From positions 2,076,384-2,140,383 of the forward strand of contig NZ_CP009268.1 in assembly GCF_000807255.1 (NCBI RefSeq): a stretch of 64,000 bases of DNA. Direction: 5' to 3'. The stretch comes from Clostridium pasteurianum DSM 525 = ATCC 6013 (GTDB lineage: Bacteria; Bacillota; Clostridia; Clostridiales; Clostridiaceae). A model generated the notes under the pieces. It saw nothing but the letters and a program-made list of their open reading frames with translations. It was not told the DNA's origin and did not search any database. Shown here in pieces: positions 39,282 to 47,342 of the stretch. The position numbers and the translations under genes were made by a program. The number at the start of each line of letters is the position of its first letter. The stretch's first letter is position 1.

Positions 39282-39479
39282 TGATTATCAACCTCCTATT
39301 TTTATTAATAATTATGACTTAAAATCGATATTTAAACCGTTAAAGGTTGTGTGGAATTATACAAAAATTTTAGATAGAACAAGAGAAATGAGGACAAGAT
39401 TGATATAAAAAGACATTAAAAAAGTGTGAAGTATTTAATTTGATAAAAAAGATAGATCTAATTTGTACCTATTAAATTA

Positions 39480-40052
39480 TCATTTACAAAAGAAATACTT
39501 AGGCATGTGTAAAAAATAATCCAAGTTAAAATCGTGCCTTAAACGGCAAAAGATAATAATTTTTTTTATGATATCAATAGGTAATTTGCTATTTATGTTA
39601 GAATTATAGAATTTATACTGTGCAAAAAATAAACGAATACTCGATAATGAGCTTACTAGCCTATTTTTCCAAAATGATAGATCTGTTGTATTAAGAGATG
39701 AGTAGTTAATATTAAGAGATTTTATAAGAGTTAATATTTTACTAAAGGAATAACCTAGTTTTAGCATCATAATAATAGAAGTTAGAATAACTTCATAAGC
39801 ATATTGCCTATAAGGAATAATAAAACTGGGTATAAGAGAATAGGTTTTACCACAGGATTGACATTTACAACGCAGGATGACTATCTTGTATGCACCTTTA
39901 AGGGTAATTAAGTTTCTATAATAAAATCCATGTCTGTACAGCTTACCTTCAAATCCACATGCTTCGCATCCATATTTACTTGGAAATTGATTAAACTTAC
40001 AAAGTTTATTGTATTTTTTTATTCCGTAAGGCATTTTTACTATATTTATCAT
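39480..40052 (-). CDS. Zinc-ribbon protein of the transposon, DUF6431-like
   Basis: 190 residues. A four-cysteine zinc ribbon (CEACG near residue 29 and CKCQSCG near residue 67) contains LYRHGFYYRNLITL. A region of predicted helices follows (YRQYAYEVILTSIIMMLKLGYSFSKIL), resembling the start of a helix-turn-helix. DUF6431 is my best family guess from memory. It is the first gene of the element and separated from the transposase gene by about 200 bases. Its position suggests target selection or regulation; this is inference. Confidence 0.65.
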   Translation of the reverse strand: MINIVKMPYGIKKYNKLCKFNQFPSKYGCEACGFEGKLYRHGFYYRNLITLKGAYKIVILRCKCQSCGKTYSLIPSFIIPYRQYAYEVILTSIIMMLKLGYSFSKILTLIKSLNINYSSLNTTDLSFWKNRLVSSLSSIRLFFAQYKFYNSNINSKLPIDIIKKIIIFCRLRHDFNLDYFLHMPKYFFCK

Positions 40053-40094
40053 TATTATTTCTTCTCATAATTAAAAAATTTTCTCCTTACTAAT

Positions 40095-40217
40095 TATCGT
40101 CAGATTAAATAATCTTATTCTTTTTGAGTCAGATTATTTAATCTGACCTATAAATTAAGTCTATAATAATTTGACTTTTTTGAATGTTTTTTAGCTTAAG
40201 TAAAATGCCTAATAACA
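40095..40217. repeat. Right-end transposase-binding repeats
   Basis: TCAGATTAAATAATCTTA, then a perfect palindrome GTCAGATTATTTAATCTGAC, then AATAATTTGAC near the tip. These match the left-end sites. Confidence 0.7.
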
Positions 40218-41596
40218 CTTTAGATCAGATTGATAAAAGATTGATGGATGAAAGAGATACCAGTTCCCTACGGGATAAAGGAAAAAGGCATACTTGCATA
40301 AAGACTATTATGGGCAATGTAGAAATTGACAGACGAATTTATGAATATAGAGTTGATGGCGGTAAAAAAGCGTATAAATACCTCTTAGATGAGTATTTAG
40401 AAATGGATACTATAGGACATATGTCTATGAACCTTGTTGAAAATATTTTGAGTAATGTTACTGAAATTTCATATAGAAAGACAGCTAATAATATAAAGCT
40501 CATGTGTAATCAAGATGTCAGTCACACGGCAGTGTGGAATGTTGTGCAAGGTTTTGGAGAAAAGCTTAAAGAAAGAGATGCAAGAAAGGTTGAGCTTAGC
40601 AAACAAGGAAAACTTTCTGGAGCAAAAGAAGTCAAGGTGCTTTTTCAAGAACAGGATGGAATATGGCTGAATATTCAAGGTAAAAATAAGCCTGTAAAGG
40701 GTAAAAACAAGAAAAAAGAATTGAAGTTAGGTATAAGTTATGAAGGCTGGAAAAAGCGTCATTCTAGTAAAAATGAATATGTTGTAGAAAATAAATTAGT
40801 CTGTGCAAGTTTTGGAGATGCTAAGACTTTTAAAGAGTTATCAAAAGCTACAGTTGAAGAAGTGTATAACGTGGATGAAATAGATACTCGTATAATAAAT
40901 GGTGATGGCGCAGCCTGGATAAAGGCAAGTATTGAAGACGAAGGTATATATTATCAACTTGATCCTTTTCACAAGAGTCAAGCCGTTTTGAGAGCAGTAA
41001 ATGATAAACAAGAAGCAAAAAAACTTATAGATTTATTACACAAAGGGAAAGTATCTGAAAGCTTGAATAGTATAGAACAATTAATGATAAAAAATAATGC
41101 TGATGAAAAAGAAATGAAGAAATTATCTAATTTGTACAATTACTTTGTAAATAATAAAGAAGGATTAATACCATATCATCTTAGGGAAGACATAAAGCTG
41201 CCAGAACCGCCCGAAGGGCTTGAATATAGACATTTGGGTACTATGGAACATAATATATGTGATGTATTGGCTCAACGAATGAAAGGCAGAAAAATGAGCT
41301 GGTCAATTAGTGGTGCAGAAAATATGGCTAAAATACAAGCAGAGAGATTTAGTAATAGACTTTATAAGAGCTTAGATGAACTATGCAATAGTGTTTTGAC
41401 CAAAGAAAAATTTGATAAAATTGAAGAAATAATAGTTTTATCAGCTGCTGAAGTAAATAAAAATATTTCTAAATCTAAAACATATGCTGTACACAAGGGT
41501 AAGGTCCCATTTACAGGCTCCGCCATAACTAACGGAAGAAAAGCAATAAGAAGAATTTTTGAAGATAGATGTTTTAGTGAATTAGTTTATAGGTAA
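40218..41596 (+). pseudogene. ISLre2-family transposase, C-terminal part
   Basis: About 459 codons from CTTTAG onward: DQIDKRLMDERDTSSLRDKG, KRHTCIKTIMGNVEIDRR, CASFGDAKTF, IINGDGAAWIK (catalytic Asp region), QLDPFHKSQAV, and GRKMSWSISGAENMAKIQAER near the C-terminus. These are ISLre2 (UPF0236) hallmarks. Apart from the inserted transposon the reading frame is intact, so the insertion looks recent. The outer ends of the ISLre2 element could not be placed with confidence. Confidence 0.88.
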
Positions 41597-41878
41597 GAAA
41601 GAAATGGTAATAAAATACAAGGGGAAAATACGCCCTTTCGGGCTAAAAAACAAAACCCTTTTAATATAAAAAATTTGATTAAATTATAATGGTAAAATTT
41701 AGATAAGAAAAGTGCCAACGTAAACTTGACACAAACGATGAATTTAAAATAAAGATTATAAACTATATTTTATGGTATAATAATAGATGAAAATTATTGG
41801 TGTAGTTGATATAAAGGTTTACCCCTGTTATAAGGGAGCTATTGGTGAATAGAAGTAACCAATGAGGGGGTGAGCCTT
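41597..41878. other. ISLre2 3' region and leader of the small toxin-like gene
   Basis: GCCCTTTCGGGC at 41631-41642 is a short hairpin after the transposase. From 41776 the promoter and a 95-base leader of the toxin-like gene begin. Within the leader ATTGGT and ACCAAT can pair just ahead of the ribosome binding site. Confidence 0.45.
41773..41781 (+). promoter_or_regulatory. Extended -10 promoter of the toxin-like gene
   Basis: TGGTATAAT, a perfect extended -10 (TGnTATAAT). The same nine bases occur on the opposite strand at 42095-42103, facing it. Confidence 0.65.
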
Positions 41879-42028
41879 ATGGAGAAATACATAGGAGATG
41901 TAATCTTATCAGTAGCAATACTGATTGGGTTAATTATAATATGTAATTCTAAACACCCTATTGAAATACAATTAACAATAAAAGATTTGCATTTAAAGAT
42001 AGGTTCCAAAAGAAAAGAAGATAAGTAG
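41879..42028 (+). CDS. Small membrane peptide, candidate type I toxin
   Basis: 49 residues: MEKYIGDVILSVAILIGLII then ICNSKHPIEIQLTIKD and a basic tail LHLKIGSKRKEDK. One membrane helix covers about residues 7-22, followed by an alternating hydrophobic/charged segment and a Lys-rich end, the usual layout of type I toxins and holin-like peptides. The ribosome binding site AGGGGGTGA is very strong. Its stop codon lies inside the left arm of a 12-bp hairpin, and a convergent promoter faces it. Function is inferred only from this architecture. Confidence 0.5.
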   Translation: MEKYIGDVILSVAILIGLIIICNSKHPIEIQLTIKDLHLKIGSKRKEDK

Positions 42029-42089
42029 CTGTAACTACTTATCTTCCAATTAAATTTTATATCAACACTTGAAGCTAATAGCTCCCTTA
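42005..42089 (-). ncRNA. Candidate antisense RNA convergent with the toxin-like gene
   Basis: A perfect extended -10 (TGGTATAAT on the minus strand, 42095-42103) would start a transcript near 42089, running into the 12-bp hairpin at 42017-42046. The RNA would be about 70-85 bases and overlap the 3' end of the toxin-like mRNA. It shares AAGGGAGCTATT and GTTGATATAAA with the toxin leader in the same sense. Transcription is not proven. Confidence 0.4.
42017..42046. terminator. Bidirectional terminator of the toxin-like locus
   Basis: GAAGATAAGTAG-CTGTAA-CTACTTATCTTC, a perfect 12-bp stem with a 6-base loop and A/T-rich flanks on both sides. It can end both convergent transcripts. Confidence 0.75.
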
Positions 42090-42140
42090 CCTTTATTATA
42101 CCAAATTATTTCAAAAAATAAACATGGAGATGAAAATATT

Positions 42141-42272
42141 TTGATTATAATTTTGTTAATTTTAAATATGATAGTATGGTTTATTGCTATAGCGGCTATT
42201 AGAGGAAAAAATTTCGAATTAAAATATAAAAAAATATCACTAAAATGTAAAGTTTATAAAGATAATGAGTAA
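42141..42272 (+). CDS. Second small membrane peptide (possible)
   Basis: 43 codons from TTG 42141, with GGAG 11 bases upstream. A strongly hydrophobic stretch (IIILLILNMIVWFIAIAAI) is followed by RGKNFELKYKKISLKCKVYKD. The same order, one helix and then an alternating basic tail, is seen in the peptide at 41879. It may be a second toxin-like gene. The non-ATG start and short length keep this tentative. Confidence 0.3.
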   Translation: MIIILLILNMIVWFIAIAAIRGKNFELKYKKISLKCKVYKDNE

Positions 42273-42468
42273 CATTCTATAATAATAGGGAATGAATATT
42301 TATGCAGTATTAAAAAGTATTTTCCCGGAAAATTTTCTCATATCATTGTATTATTATACAAATTATTGTAGTTTATACATAATAATATGCAAAAATAAAT
42401 ATAAAACTTAACTATATTCACTTTTTATCAAGATAAATTTGTTTAGTTATACCTATTTACTTTCTAAA

Positions 42469-43689
42469 TTATTTATTTTTCTTTTTTGACTTTAACATTA
42501 ATAATAATTTTCCATCCACCATAAGAATAATAAAACTTATTATTTCCCCTAAAAGAATTATCTTTTCTATATTAGTTACATTAGTTATATACCTGTCATA
42601 AACATTACTAAAGCCACTTTCATTGGCATTCTTAAGCTGCATATTTTCGAAATAAGTTTTTCTATAAAAACTTATTTCGAAAATATTGTCATTTGGTAGA
42701 TATTTATTATCAATGGTTATATTAAATTTTATTAGACTGAAAATTATAATTATACTGGCTAAACACAATAGTATCTTTGAAGAAGTAAAGAAAATTTCTT
42801 TCTTATTATTTCTTAATATCTCACCAAAATAATTAGTTTTAAGTTTCTCTTTAAAAAATGCTGCTAAGCTTTTAAAATATTTTAATGCTATTTTTATTAG
42901 AAGAATAATCCCGCAAATACCTATTATAAAATAGAATATTCGTGTATACTGAAAACTTATTTTCTTTAATGTTGTATAGTTAACTATATTGTATAAGGAT
43001 AAGCCTCCTCCTAGCGTTCTGCTCAAATTATTATTAATATTCTTATAAGTGGTTTTTGCCGTTTCCCTAGTGGAAAATATATCCAAAAATAAACTTTCAT
43101 TTTTATTCTTTGTGCTATAGGAGGTATAGGGAACATATACCCTTTCATAGGCATCTTCTGAGATGCTGTAAGCAAAAGATTGATTTTCTCTATATACGCC
43201 AACAATTTTGTAATTTTCATCATTTAAAGAAATAATGTTTCCAACTACTTTAGTGCTTTTAAATAGATCATTAGCCAAAACATCACTTATTACTACAATC
43301 TTATTCCCATTTTCTACAGATAAAAAGTCAATTTTGCCCCCTGCTATCATTTTATAAGGGTATAAACTAAAATAGTTTTCATCTGTTAACACCATTTTTG
43401 TTTTTGCTTTTTTACCAGGTGAATTACCGTATTTATTCTTTACATCACACAAAGTTTCCTTATAGCCTGTAAAGGTAAGTTCTTTATATTTTTCCTTTAC
43501 TTTATTGAGGTCGTCAAAGGTTATACCGTTGTCCTTTGTATTCAAACTTTTACTTATTTTTTTGTATTCTAATATATTGGAAACATTTTTGTTTAAAGCT
43601 AAATTAAAATAAGTACTCAATATAATCAGCAGAATTAACACAATTAAACTTATTATGAATCTTAATTTTATCATTCTTCTTATATTCAC
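42469..43689 (-). CDS. MacB/FtsX-like transporter permease without ATPase domain
   Basis: About 406 residues. The N-terminal membrane helix (about 9-28) is followed by an extracytoplasmic MacB-like core (about 30-240, KIVVISDVLANDLF, YKIVGVYRENQSF) and three further membrane helices toward the C-terminus, ending in a Lys-rich tail. The start is GTG 43689 with AGAGGTGA upstream, 11 bases past the adaptor stop. No matching MacB-type ATPase gene lies beside it, so it either uses one encoded elsewhere or is non-functional. Confidence 0.65.
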   Translation of the reverse strand: MNIRRMIKLRFIISLIVLILLIILSTYFNLALNKNVSNILEYKKISKSLNTKDNGITFDDLNKVKEKYKELTFTGYKETLCDVKNKYGNSPGKKAKTKMVLTDENYFSLYPYKMIAGGKIDFLSVENGNKIVVISDVLANDLFKSTKVVGNIISLNDENYKIVGVYRENQSFAYSISEDAYERVYVPYTSYSTKNKNESLFLDIFSTRETAKTTYKNINNNLSRTLGGGLSLYNIVNYTTLKKISFQYTRIFYFIIGICGIILLIKIALKYFKSLAAFFKEKLKTNYFGEILRNNKKEIFFTSSKILLCLASIIIIFSLIKFNITIDNKYLPNDNIFEISFYRKTYFENMQLKNANESGFSNVYDRYITNVTNIEKIILLGEIISFIILMVDGKLLLMLKSKKKNK

Positions 43690-43702
43690 AAAATCACCTC
43701 TA

Positions 43703-44824
43703 CTAATTTCCCGTATCCAATTTAACTTCTGAGTTGTCATCTATAGCTTTAGAGGTGCTCATTACAATGCCAAGATTATTACTTGGAAGTGATCCTTCAT
43801 CTTCCGGTTTGATGGAACAATTTTCATCATCGGAAGCTACCACCTGTACCTGAACCTTTTGAACATATTCATAATATCCTAAGGCCCCACCCTTTTGGCT
43901 TACAACATATATGTAATTCAAACCATTGTCTTCAGTCAAACAACTTTTTGGTATTACATTGTCATATCTTTTTGTATTGTCTGCAGTACTTATAATAACA
44001 TTGTCATCTTCTTTAAGGTTTGGTTTACCATCTATACTAGCGGAAAATTCATATTCATTTGTTTGATCATTATATTGTTTTTGTAAAACGTTAGCGGTTA
44101 ATTCTTTTGCCGAATTATTATTATCACTACTGGAGGTTATAATATTCACTTTATCACCTACTGCAATATTTTTTGCATCATTAGAATTATTAGTCCAATT
44201 AACGAGAAAATCAGGATGGCTTGCTACAATTTCAAACAATGGATTACCACCTGCTCCAGTACTGACACTGCTAAGTGATGATTTACTGGAATTTGAGCTT
44301 TCAGTTCCATTTTGTGAATTTACAGCTACTATTTTTCCATCTATATCTGACAATATACTTCCATCTGAAGTTAATCCTTTACGAATCTGTTTATATTTCA
44401 TATTCTCTGTATCCAATTGAAATTGAAATTCTTTAATCTTATTCTCATCAGGATTAGGTAATTTTTTTAAAGCTTCTATTTGATTTTTAAGGTTTATTAT
44501 TGTGGCTTTTTCTTCTCTTTCACTTAAAGTTATTGCATCATTATCTACTTTAGCTAAAATATCCCCCTTTTTAACATCTTGATTTATATTTACAAGAACG
44601 TCCTTAACATTCCAACTATTTATAGCATAAATTTTATGAGTATTTGCATATTTTATAGTTCCTTCCGTCTGATAATTATTTCCTATGGTTCCTGACTTCA
44701 AAGTAACTACACTAACTTCAGGAAGCAGCATATTCTTTATAGTTTTAGAAAAATATGTGCAGAAAACTATAATAGCAATGAAAATTATAATAATTATATT
44801 AATAGTCTTATTTCTTTTATTCAT
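43703..44824 (-). CDS. HlyD/MacA-like membrane-fusion (adaptor) protein
   Basis: 373 residues. A membrane anchor spans about residues 8-28. The lipoyl-like hairpin motif (INSWNVKDVLVNINQDVKKGDILAKVD) is near 68-94, a coiled-coil is about 98-140, and a Ser-rich loop precedes the beta-barrel domain. It pairs with the permease at 42469-43689 and may export a small molecule or peptide. GGAGG precedes the ATG. Structured repeat copy B lies directly upstream. Confidence 0.75.
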   Translation of the reverse strand: MNKRNKTINIIIIIFIAIIVFCTYFSKTIKNMLLPEVSVVTLKSGTIGNNYQTEGTIKYANTHKIYAINSWNVKDVLVNINQDVKKGDILAKVDNDAITLSEREEKATIINLKNQIEALKKLPNPDENKIKEFQFQLDTENMKYKQIRKGLTSDGSILSDIDGKIVAVNSQNGTESSNSSKSSLSSVSTGAGGNPLFEIVASHPDFLVNWTNNSNDAKNIAVGDKVNIITSSSDNNNSAKELTANVLQKQYNDQTNEYEFSASIDGKPNLKEDDNVIISTADNTKRYDNVIPKSCLTEDNGLNYIYVVSQKGGALGYYEYVQKVQVQVVASDDENCSIKPEDEGSLPSNNLGIVMSTSKAIDDNSEVKLDTGN

Positions 44825-44843
44825 ATAAATCCTCCTATTTTAA

Positions 44844-45070
44844 CCTGACTAACTTGGCGTAAGTCTCCCACGCACTCTGTACAGCGATTTACACAAAATC
44901 AAAAAGAAGATTTTGGTTCTCTGCTTGCACTCTGTGAAAGCGACCAAATACAAAATAAATTTTGTTTTGTCTGCTTTTCTTCAAGTAGGAGTTCAACGCC
45001 AAGTAAGCCATGCATTCGTAGTTCTAAAATTCAGATGGGGTAAAAGAATCCCCACCTGAATTAAGAACTT
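44844..45070 (-). repeat. Structured repeat element, copy B
   Basis: Second copy of the unit at 23225-23399, 227 bases long. Both arms are conserved (ACTTGGCGT/CGCCAAGT and AATTCAG..TGGGG/CCCCA..CTGAATT). It is longer than copy A because of about 50 extra bases in the apical region near 44930-44980 (including AACAAAATT-like self-complementary sequence). It begins at the stop codon of the permease gene, just as copy A begins at the stop codon of the hydrolase gene. Confidence 0.7.
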
Positions 45071-45905
45071 ACTTCAAATCAAGATGCTGTATTCCCTCCA
45101 GCAGCTGTTTTTCACCTTTTAAGAATATAAGTATTGATGGAATCATAAATAATACTCCTGCTGCAAAAGCTACTCTAAGCTCTGTTTCATTAATTTGTGA
45201 TAAAAAAATAGACATTGGTTGTTTTGTATTTTCTAGTAAGATTAAAGGTTGTTCAATCATGTTCCAGTTATCTAAGAAACTGAGTATGGCAAGTGAAGCC
45301 ACAGCACCTTTGCATTGAGGCAGTATAATTTTAAATAATATTTGAATATGATTAGCCCCATCAACTTTTGCTGACTGACACTGTTCGTCAGGAATAGATT
45401 TTATAAACTGGGTTAACAAGAATACACCAAAGGTTGAAAACATTCCTGGAAGTATTACTGAGGCATAGCTGCCTACTAAATTCATTTTTTTAAGAATAAT
45501 ATATATCGGTACAAGAGTTACCTGATAGGGCATTAGCATAAGTAAAATAAACATAAAAAATATAGGTTTATTAAATGGAAAATTTATCTTTGCAAAAGCA
45601 TAAGCTCCTAAAACAGATATTAATATCTGACCCAAAACCGTAGGTAATGTAAGTATTATAGAATTCCAAAATTTCAATAAAAATTCCGGACTTCTAAGAA
45701 AAACTTCATAATATTGAATTAAGGTAAAAGAGTTAGGCACAATATGAAAGCTGTAATTTGAAAGTGACTGCTGAACCTCTCCAGTGTCCATAAATGAACT
45801 TGATAGCATATATACTACCGGAAGCAAGGCACAGACAGCAAAAACAATTAAAATTAAGTATTTACTTACTTTTAAAAATATGTTCTCTTTTACTTCTTTT
45901 ATCAT
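45069..45905 (-). CDS. ABC transporter inner-membrane subunit, MalG-like
   Basis: 278 residues with six predicted helices. The EAA loop is visible as KVDGANHIQILFKIILPQCKG near residue 185, the site that contacts the ATPase. It is the second permease of a carbohydrate-type importer, 12 bases after the MalF-like gene. I start it at the second ATG, because the first abuts AGGAAGG. No ATPase gene is adjacent; such importers often share one multitask ATPase encoded elsewhere. Confidence 0.85.
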   Translation of the reverse strand: MIKEVKENIFLKVSKYLILIVFAVCALLPVVYMLSSSFMDTGEVQQSLSNYSFHIVPNSFTLIQYYEVFLRSPEFLLKFWNSIILTLPTVLGQILISVLGAYAFAKINFPFNKPIFFMFILLMLMPYQVTLVPIYIILKKMNLVGSYASVILPGMFSTFGVFLLTQFIKSIPDEQCQSAKVDGANHIQILFKIILPQCKGAVASLAILSFLDNWNMIEQPLILLENTKQPMSIFLSQINETELRVAFAAGVLFMIPSILIFLKGEKQLLEGIQHLDLK

Positions 45906-45917
45906 AATCATCCTTCC

Positions 45918-46772
45918 TTATACATCATATTTGTTCTGCAATTTAAATAAAAAATAAATGGAAATTGATATAAAAATAAAAACTATAACTGATGCGGTGG
46001 AAAGTCTTTGATAATTTAAATTGGCAAAATTATTGTTTATAAAATGCTGCAGCATATAAATGCTTGAATCAGGATATTGTCCTGAAAGCAGGTAGGCTTC
46101 TCTATAAATTTTCAATGAATTTATAAGTGAAATTATAAATACAAAGAATATGGTGGGAACTATTAGTGGTAAAGTAATATTAAAAAAAATCCCAACCTTT
46201 CCATAGCCGTCAATGGCTGCTGCTTCATAGTATTCCTTTGGTACATTGTTCAGTCCTGCAAGAAATATTATCATATTGTAGCCGCAATTTTTCCATACAT
46301 AAAGTAAAACAAGAATAAAAAATGACCAGCCTGTACTAAGATAATCAGGCCCAGCAATTCCCAGCATAGAAAGCAGCTGATTCACAGTACCTGTATGGGC
46401 AAAGAATATCTGCCATACAAGCACTACAGAGGCTACAGGAATAACCAGTGGTAAAGTTAATATTGTTCTAAAGAAGGAACCTCTTTTTATCTTACTATTC
46501 AAAATAATAGTGATTCCTAAAGATATTATCATAACTAATGGTACACTTATTAAATTAAATAACAATGTATTTTTAACTGCTAATTGAAAGGCACTATTAT
46601 TAAATAAATCTATAAAATTTTTAAAACCTACGTACTCTACAATTCCAGCTCCTTGTGTAAAGCAATACACTAAACTTATTATGAAAGGAATTCCAAAGAA
46701 TAACAGAAATCCTATTATGGATGGAGCTGCAAAAATATATCCAATTATACTTTCACGTTTATTATAATTCAC
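45918..46772 (-). CDS. ABC transporter inner-membrane subunit, MalF-like
   Basis: 284 residues with six predicted helices, opening NYNKRESIIGYIFAAPSIIG. The EAA loop YYEAAAIDGYGKVGIFFNITLP is near residue 190. It starts at GTG with AAGGGAG upstream. It forms the channel with the MalG-like protein. A broken second copy of its 5' end lies at 48776-48983. Confidence 0.85.
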   Translation of the reverse strand: MNYNKRESIIGYIFAAPSIIGFLLFFGIPFIISLVYCFTQGAGIVEYVGFKNFIDLFNNSAFQLAVKNTLLFNLISVPLVMIISLGITIILNSKIKRGSFFRTILTLPLVIPVASVVLVWQIFFAHTGTVNQLLSMLGIAGPDYLSTGWSFFILVLLYVWKNCGYNMIIFLAGLNNVPKEYYEAAAIDGYGKVGIFFNITLPLIVPTIFFVFIISLINSLKIYREAYLLSGQYPDSSIYMLQHFINNNFANLNYQRLSTASVIVFIFISISIYFLFKLQNKYDV

Positions 46773-46809
46773 TATCGCTATTCACTCCCTTATTGGTTAA
46801 AAATAATGC

Positions 46810-47322
46810 TTAATTGAATATAGATACTATTACCTTTGAAGCTGTAACTGTGTCCCCATCTTTTTTAGTCCACACCTCTACAAACGAATTTTCTTTAATA
46901 TCTGATATGGACCCAGCTGCATCTTTTGTATCTGTATTCTTGATTCCTTGGTTAGACACAGTTCTAACAATTACAGTAGTGTTGTTACTAAGTTCAAATG
47001 TAATCATATTTTTAGTCGCTGCTGATGATCCTTTTTTAGGCATTGATCCGTTTGAATTGTCTTTATTGTCTTTTTTTATCATTTTTATAATACTTATCTT
47101 ATTTCCATCTATTTTTGCTACTAGTCCGTTTAGGGCTGCATCCTTTGCTTCGGAATCTGGTGATGCTGCATTGGAAGGTTTATTGTTTTCTGAATTTCCA
47201 CTGGTTGTTGAAGATTGTTGGTTGCTAGGATTTTTATTTGTATTTGAACATCCTGCTGCAAGCATTAAAATAATCAGACTAATTACACTTATCACAATTT
47301 TTATATTTTTTTTACTTTTCAT
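46810..47322 (-). CDS. Small secreted lipoprotein, unknown function
   Basis: 170 residues. The signal peptide ends in the lipobox LAAGC (Cys25), followed by an Asn/Ser-rich spacer (SNTNKNPSNQQSSTTSG). The mature domain is short, with LVAKIDGNKISIIKM, TFELSNNTTVIV and SFVEVWTKKDGDTVTASKV, a small beta-rich fold. It sits between the solute-binding protein and the MalF-like gene. Two decayed copies exist, at 49008-49342 and 62287-62397. Confidence 0.7.
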   Translation of the reverse strand: MKSKKNIKIVISVISLIILMLAAGCSNTNKNPSNQQSSTTSGNSENNKPSNAASPDSEAKDAALNGLVAKIDGNKISIIKMIKKDNKDNSNGSMPKKGSSAATKNMITFELSNNTTVIVRTVSNQGIKNTDTKDAAGSISDIKENSFVEVWTKKDGDTVTASKVIVSIFN

Positions 47323-47342
47323 TATACATACTCCTTTTCCCT

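Larger units (their letters stand above)
36967..40217. mobile_element. Compact three-gene transposon (AAA ATPase, DDE transposase, zinc-ribbon protein) with target duplication
   Basis: The element spans about 3.25 kb, begins TGTTA and ends TAACA, and is flanked by ACTTTAG at 36960-36966 and 40217-40223 (6 or 7 bases duplicated). Both ends carry several copies of a GTCA[A/G]ATTATTTAATC-like site in both orientations: at 36974, 36998 and near 37040 and 37090 on the left; near 40098, 40130 and 40165 on the right. That layout resembles the multiple transposase sites of Tn7/Mu/Tn552-type elements. All three genes read leftwards. Deleting it restores the ISLre2 frame, so its borders are well supported. 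Confidence 0.85.

Noticed and set aside
42469-44824. A complete MacAB-type efflux pump
   Set aside because: Adaptor and permease are visible, but no ATPase domain or gene with Walker motifs is adjacent.
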